NCBI GenBank assembly: GCA_003134045.1
Contig: PLAH01000027.1
Location: 368-32,781 of the forward strand
DNA: 32,414 bases
Origin: Gammaproteobacteria bacterium
Lineage (GTDB): Bacteria; Pseudomonadota; Gammaproteobacteria; Steroidobacterales; Steroidobacteraceae
Reading direction: 5' to 3'
Position numbers and translations under genes: made by a program. The notes under the pieces were generated by a model. The model did no database searches. It was not told the origin of the DNA and saw only the letters and a list, made by a program, of their open reading frames with translations. Positions 28,895 to 32,414 of this stretch are shown piece after piece. Every line of letters begins with the position of its first letter. Positions within the stretch are counted from its first letter, which is position 1.

Positions 28895-29488
28895 TTACGG
28901 AGAATTATCGTCCAGGGTGGCGAAGAACACCAAGGGCGGCGGCGCCTGTTCGGACGCGAGCCTGACTGCGACCGCCTCTGCCGGGGATATCAGGGCGAGA
29001 TCCCACGGCTCCAAGCTCGCCGTCCCGGCCCGAGCCCCCTCGAGAACGAGGCTGCCCTGGATTGCAAACACCAGCGTGACGCCCGGGTGGGCGGCGTTCA
29101 GCGGATAGGGCCCATCCACCCGCTGCACCCAGACCCTGACCCCCGCCAGGGTCTTCGACACCATGAGATTCAAGTCGGTGCACGGACCCGCCAATAATTC
29201 GCAATCGGTGGGCACCGCGCCGTCGAATTCCACCAGATCGCCGACGTTGCGCAGCACCACCGGGTCACCCCCGCCGAACGTGAGGCGCACGCCGCCGCCG
29301 CGCAACAGCACCATCTTTCGGTCATAGCCGGCGAAGTCCGAGAACGGGCCCGCGGAATCGATTTGCGCGACGCTCACCCGCCAGCGAAACGGATTTCCCT
29401 GGGCCGGAACGCGAATGGCCTCGTGCGTGATGCCGCCGCCGTTCTTCCAAGGATTTGCGGTGAACGACGATTTTCGGACGATCTGCAT
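28895..29488 (-). CDS. hutD: HutD family cupin protein
   Basis: HutD/Ves proteins are small bicupins associated with histidine utilization. In Pseudomonas HutD has been proposed to cap hut expression, but its ligand and mechanism are not settled. The 197-residue product has NPWKNGGGITHEAIR near residues 12-26, FRWRVSVAQIDSAGPFSDFAGYDR (34-57), KMVLLRGGGVRLTF, and DLNLMVSK in the second half, all family signatures. The ATG lies at 29486-29488. It sits about 16 kb from hutH, in an apparent operon with putA, 31 bp after the acidic-protein gene and 20 bp before putA. This links histidine and proline catabolism, both of which end in glutamate. Confidence 0.93.
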   Translation of the reverse strand: MQIVRKSSFTANPWKNGGGITHEAIRVPAQGNPFRWRVSVAQIDSAGPFSDFAGYDRKMVLLRGGGVRLTFGGGDPVVLRNVGDLVEFDGAVPTDCELLAGPCTDLNLMVSKTLAGVRVWVQRVDGPYPLNAAHPGVTLVFAIQGSLVLEGARAGTASLEPWDLALISPAEAVAVRLASEQAPPPLVFFATLDDNSP

Positions 29489-29519
29489 CGCCGAAAATCA
29501 TACAGACTTTGATCCGACG

Positions 29520-29798
29520 CTAGGCGTCGTCTTCGTCTTCCCCGTCGTCCAGGTCGTCGTCGATGTCGTCCGCGTCGTCGTCCTCCGGATGCCCCAGCTC
29601 ATCCTCATCGTCGATCTCGAACTCTTCGGGGGCTTCCGTGGTTTCGTCGACTTCGCCGATGGGAATCTCATTTTCATCGGCGCTTTCGTCGTCTCGATCG
29701 TCTTGGTCGTCCACCGTGCCGGTGGTGGACTCGGCCGGCGGTTCGCCGATGGGCAATTCCAAGGGATCGATGCCCGCGAGGCGATTGGATGGTGTCAT
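29520..29798 (-). CDS. Small, extremely acidic low-complexity protein
   Basis: This 92-residue frame begins at the ATG at 29796-29798. About 42 of its residues are Asp or Glu and only two are Arg, so it would be strongly anionic and probably disordered. The motif (L/I)PIGE occurs twice (near 15-19 and 45-49), followed by a C-terminal tail dominated by aspartate. The plus strand shows the corresponding GTC/GTCGTC runs at 29524-29585, which explains the repetitive look of the DNA. AGGAG lies about 12 nt before the ATG. A short inverted repeat (GGGTA-TCGG-TACCC, 29831-29844) lies upstream. It precedes hutD by 31 bp. No family was recognised. The lack of stop codons with such biased composition supports, but does not prove, expression. 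Confidence 0.6.
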   Translation of the reverse strand: MTPSNRLAGIDPLELPIGEPPAESTTGTVDDQDDRDDESADENEIPIGEVDETTEAPEEFEIDDEDELGHPEDDDADDIDDDLDDGEDEDDA

Positions 29799-29913
29799 GG
29801 TCTTCTACAGCTCCTGATTCAGTGATGCGGGGGTATCGGTACCCGTAGTCTGACAAGACCACGAGCGGGCGCAACCTGTTTAAGGGCGCTTGAGGGTCCC
29901 CAGGGGGGCGCGG

Positions 29914-30063
29914 CTACTGCCGCCAGAACGTCATCAGAACGAAGACCAGGGCGATGATCGTCAATCCCAGGTGGCCTATCCTCAGGCGGGCCTCGGCGAG
30001 CAGGTCGTTGGGCTCGATCTCGCCGGGCGCCCAAACTCGCAGGATGGCGGTAAGCAATAGCAT
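29914..30063 (-). CDS. Possible small membrane protein
   Basis: A 49-residue frame, too short for most gene callers, has a moderately hydrophobic start and an acidic middle (WAPGEIEPNDLLAEARLR). A C-terminal segment, IGHLGLTIIALVFVLMTFW, could cross the membrane once, ending with WRQ. The ATG at 30061-30063 has AGGT about 8 nt upstream. A GTG at 30082-30084, behind a G-run, would add seven residues. It lies between the rpoC terminators and the acidic-protein gene on the same strand. The 29799-29913 stretch holds no other gene. The amphiphilic layout is plausible for a small inner-membrane protein, but no homologue is recognised. Confidence 0.4.
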   Translation of the reverse strand: MLLLTAILRVWAPGEIEPNDLLAEARLRIGHLGLTIIALVFVLMTFWRQ

Positions 30064-30114
30064 GGGAGCGACCTGGCTGGACACGGGCCCCCAACAATAA
30101 ACGTGCCAGCGGAC

Positions 30115-30140
30115 AAAGGCGTGATCGATTTCACGCCCTT
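30115..30140 (-). terminator. Second hairpin downstream of rpoC
   Basis: GGCGTGA (30118-30124) pairs perfectly with TCACGCC (30131-30137) around a 6-nt loop, and two further A-T pairs flank one mismatch. On the minus strand it is followed only by a short TTT, so it looks like a back-up terminator or RNA-stabilising hairpin behind the stronger one at 30163-30196. Confidence 0.45.
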
Positions 30141-30162
30141 ACAAATTGAAAAAGGCAACCAT

Positions 30163-30196
30163 AAAAAAGGCCTCGAACCCTTGCGAGTCCGAGGCC
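30163..30196 (-). terminator. Rho-independent terminator of the rpoC operon
   Basis: Read on the minus strand, GGCCTCG and CGAGGCC form a 7-bp GC-rich stem (30190-30196 with 30169-30175) around a 14-nt loop, followed directly by six T residues (30168-30163). It begins 26 bp after the rpoC stop. This is a convincing intrinsic terminator, so transcription from rpoBC is expected to end here and not run on into the small genes, hutD or the str operon. Confidence 0.85.
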
Positions 30197-30221
30197 ATAT
30201 CTTTAGATGCTTCTTATTTTA

Positions 30222-32414
30222 TTATTCGGCAGCTTCAGTATCCCCCGCCGGTACAGTGTCGTCTGAGTCACCCATACCGCCACTGACATCCATGAAACTG
30301 CGGCGTCGGCTGTCATCAAAAGCACGTCGGCGACGCGCATGATACGCGAACCCGGTGCCCGCGGGAATGAGTCGGCCAACAATAACGTTCTCTTTTAACC
30401 CGCGCAGATCGTCCTTCAGGCCCCGAACCGCCGCCTCGGTGAGGACGCGGGTTGTTTCCTGGAACGAAGCCGCCGAAATGAACGATTCGGTGGCCAAAGA
30501 CGCCTTGGTAATGCCCAGCAACATGGGTTCCCACGTCGACTGGTGCTTGCCCTCGGCCTTCTGCTTGGCAATGACGTCCAAGAGCCGCCCCCTATCCATC
30601 TGTTCGCCCCGCAGCAGCGCCGAATCGCCGGCGTCCAACACCTCGATTTTCCGTAACATCTGCCGCACGATGACTTCGATGTGCTTGTCGTTGATCTTCA
30701 CGCCCTGCAGCCGATACACGTCCTGAATCTCGCGAACCAGGTAGTTGGCCAGTGCCTCGACGCCTCGGAGCCGCAAGATATCGTGCGGGTTGGGCTCGCC
30801 ATCGGCAATGACTTCGCCCTTGTCCACCTGTTCGCCTTCGAACACGTTGAGATGACGCCACTTGGGAATCAGCTCCTCGTACTTGTCGCTGGCCTCGTTG
30901 GTGATGATCAAGCGGCGCTTGCCCTTGGTCTCCTTGCCGAAGCTCACCGTACCGCTGCGCTCCGCCAGAATCGCGGAATCCTTCGGCTTGCGCGCCTCGA
31001 ACAAGTCGGCCACGCGCGGCAGACCGCCCGTGATGTCGCGGGTCTTGGAGGACTCCTGCGGGATACGCGCGATGACGTCGCCCACCGACACCTTGGAACC
31101 GTCTTCCAGGCTGACGATGGCGCCCGCCGGCAAGGCGTAGACCGCCGGAATGTCCGTATTGGCGAAGGTGACTTCCTTGCCCTTGGCATTGGTCAGGCGC
31201 ACCACCGGACGCAGGTCCTTGCCGCCCGAACCGCGCTGCTTCGGATCCAGCACGACCGTGCTCGACAAACCGGTGACGTCGTCCACCTGAGTCGTGACGG
31301 TGATGCCGTCGACGAAATCGGAGAACTTGATCATACCGGCCACTTCGGTGACCACGGGGTGAGTATGCGGATCCCAGTTCGCGACCGACTGCCCTGCGCT
31401 GACCACATCCGCATCGTTCACGGTGATGGTGGCGCCGTAGGGGATCTTGTAACGCTCGCGCTCGCGGCCGAACTCATCAACCACGCCCAGTTCACCGGAG
31501 CGGGAGACCGCGACCAGATGACCCTTCTCGTGGCGCACCGTCTTGATGTTGTGCAGGCGAATGGTGCCCTTGCTCTTGACTTCGACGCCGTTGGCCGCCG
31601 CCGCTCGCGAGGCCGCGCCGCCGACGTGGAAGGTGCGCATGGTGAGCTGGGTTCCCGGCTCGCCGATCGACTGCGCCGCGATGACGCCCACCGCTTCGCC
31701 GATGTTGATGCGATGACCGCGGCCCAGATCGCGGCCGTAGCACTGCGCACAAACGCCGTAGCGGGTTTCGCAGGTGATGGGCGAACGCACCATGACCTGA
31801 TCCACACCCATCTTTTCCAAGAGCTTGACCAGCTTTTCATCGATCAAGACACCTGCCTTGACCAATACTTCGCCGGTGGAGGCCATGACGACATCTTCCG
31901 AGACCACGCGGCCCAGAACCCGCTCGCCCAGGCCTTCGACCACGTCGCCGCCCTCGACGATGGGCGTGATGGACAAGCCGTAACCCGTGCCGCAATCGAT
32001 TTCGGTGACCACCAGATCCTGCGCCACATCGACCAGACGACGCGTCAGGTACCCGGAGTTCGCCGTCTTCAATGCGGTGTCGGCCAAGCCTTTACGCGCG
32101 CCGTGCGTCGAGATGAAGTACTGCAGTACGTTCAAGCCTTCACGGAAATTCGCCGTGATCGGCGTTTCGATGATGGAACCGTCGGGCTTCGCCATGAGTC
32201 CGCGCATGCCGGCCAGCTGACGAATCTGCGCGGCGGAACCGCGAGCGCCCGAGTCGGCCATCATGAAAATCGAATTGAAGGACTTCTGACGGACTTTGTT
32301 GCCCTTGGAGTCGGTGACCTCGTCGGTGCCCAACTTCTCCATCATGGCCTTGGCCACCTGGTCGTTGGTACGCGACCAGATGTCGACCACCTTGTTGTAG
32401 CGCTCGCCGTTGGT
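30222..32414 (-). CDS. rpoC: RNA polymerase beta' subunit, C-terminal part (gene runs off the window)
   Basis: This is the beta' subunit of RNA polymerase, of which about 730 C-terminal residues are visible. Family signatures include [20 protein letters not shown], then [17 protein letters not shown] in the bridge-helix/trigger-loop region. The zinc-binding cysteine cluster follows as [16 protein letters not shown], then [30 protein letters not shown] and, near the end, [10 protein letters not shown]. The frame is open to the window edge, so the start and catalytic NADFDGD motif lie outside. The acidic C-terminus ends at 30222 and is followed by the intrinsic terminator. In many gammaproteobacteria rpsL follows directly; here it is 26 kb away. 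Confidence 0.98.
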   Translation of the reverse strand, partial: TNGERYNKVVDIWSRTNDQVAKAMMEKLGTDEVTDSKGNKVRQKSFNSIFMMADSGARGSAAQIRQLAGMRGLMAKPDGSIIETPITANFREGLNVLQYFISTHGARKGLADTALKTANSGYLTRRLVDVAQDLVVTEIDCGTGYGLSITPIVEGGDVVEGLGERVLGRVVSEDVVMASTGEVLVKAGVLIDEKLVKLLEKMGVDQVMVRSPITCETRYGVCAQCYGRDLGRGHRINIGEAVGVIAAQSIGEPGTQLTMRTFHVGGAASRAAAANGVEVKSKGTIRLHNIKTVRHEKGHLVAVSRSGELGVVDEFGRERERYKIPYGATITVNDADVVSAGQSVANWDPHTHPVVTEVAGMIKFSDFVDGITVTTQVDDVTGLSSTVVLDPKQRGSGGKDLRPVVRLTNAKGKEVTFANTDIPAVYALPAGAIVSLEDGSKVSVGDVIARIPQESSKTRDITGGLPRVADLFEARKPKDSAILAERSGTVSFGKETKGKRRLIITNEASDKYEELIPKWRHLNVFEGEQVDKGEVIADGEPNPHDILRLRGVEALANYLVREIQDVYRLQGVKINDKHIEVIVRQMLRKIEVLDAGDSALLRGEQMDRGRLLDVIAKQKAEGKHQSTWEPMLLGITKASLATESFISAASFQETTRVLTEAAVRGLKDDLRGLKENVIVGRLIPAGTGFAYHARRRRAFDDSRRRSFMDVSGGMGDSDDTVPAGDTEAAE

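Noticed and set aside
29524-29585. GTC-rich microsatellite-like repeat
   Set aside because: The repetition follows from aspartate codons in the acidic protein on the minus strand. It is irregular and needs no separate repeat explanation.

Overview
This is a high-GC chromosomal window from a proteobacterium, most likely a gammaproteobacterium. The evidence is the linkage of rpoC with rpsL-rpsG-fusA-tuf, a five-step hut pathway of the HutF type with HutC and HutD, a trifunctional-lineage PutA, Tex, and a CheR/hybrid-kinase cluster. The exact genus cannot be read from the sequence. Both window ends are cut inside genes: tuf at the left and rpoC at the right.

Layout. (1) 1-4000, minus strand: the str operon rpsL-rpsG-fusA-tuf, driven by a near-consensus sigma70 promoter at 4110-4138. 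The rpsG-fusA spacer is packed with small perfect hairpins. (2) 4246-7625, minus: hutI, translationally coupled by an ATGA overlap to a fused tRNA-guanine transglycosylase/MnmC-type methyltransferase. (3) 7714-16356, plus: hutF, hutC, hutU, hutH, a tandem HdeA-like secreted protein coupled to hutH, then tex. A palindrome between hutI and hutF and a related site in front of hutC look like HutC operators. (4) 16357-17473: a poorly coding stretch with one small hypothetical gene (plus) and a small DUF2934-type gene (minus). (5) 17581-23068, minus: CHASE3-GAF hybrid histidine kinase with three receiver domains, cheR, the N-terminal stub of a lost cheB, and a receiver-first histidine kinase. (6) 23267-24130, plus: ku. 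(7) 30063-24136, minus: a small membrane ORF, a very acidic small protein, hutD, putA and an NCS2-like permease. (8) 30115-32414: tandem terminators and the 3' part of rpoC, minus.

The genes form three functional blocks. The transcription/translation core (rpoC, rpsL, rpsG, fusA, tuf) is all in one orientation but is split by about 26 kb of accessory genes. Catabolism to glutamate (hutI, hutF, hutU, hutH, hutD, putA) lies in two separate transcription units. A sensory phosphorelay (two kinases plus a CheR methyltransferase) has apparently lost its methylesterase partner.

The most notable signals are the Tgt-MnmC-type fusion riding on the hut operon, the cheB stub exactly where an intact cheB would be expected, the tandem HdeA-like gene at the end of the hut operon, the hairpin array before fusA, and the broken rpoC-rpsL linkage. 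No CRISPR array, insertion sequence, integrase, tRNA or rRNA gene was recognised.
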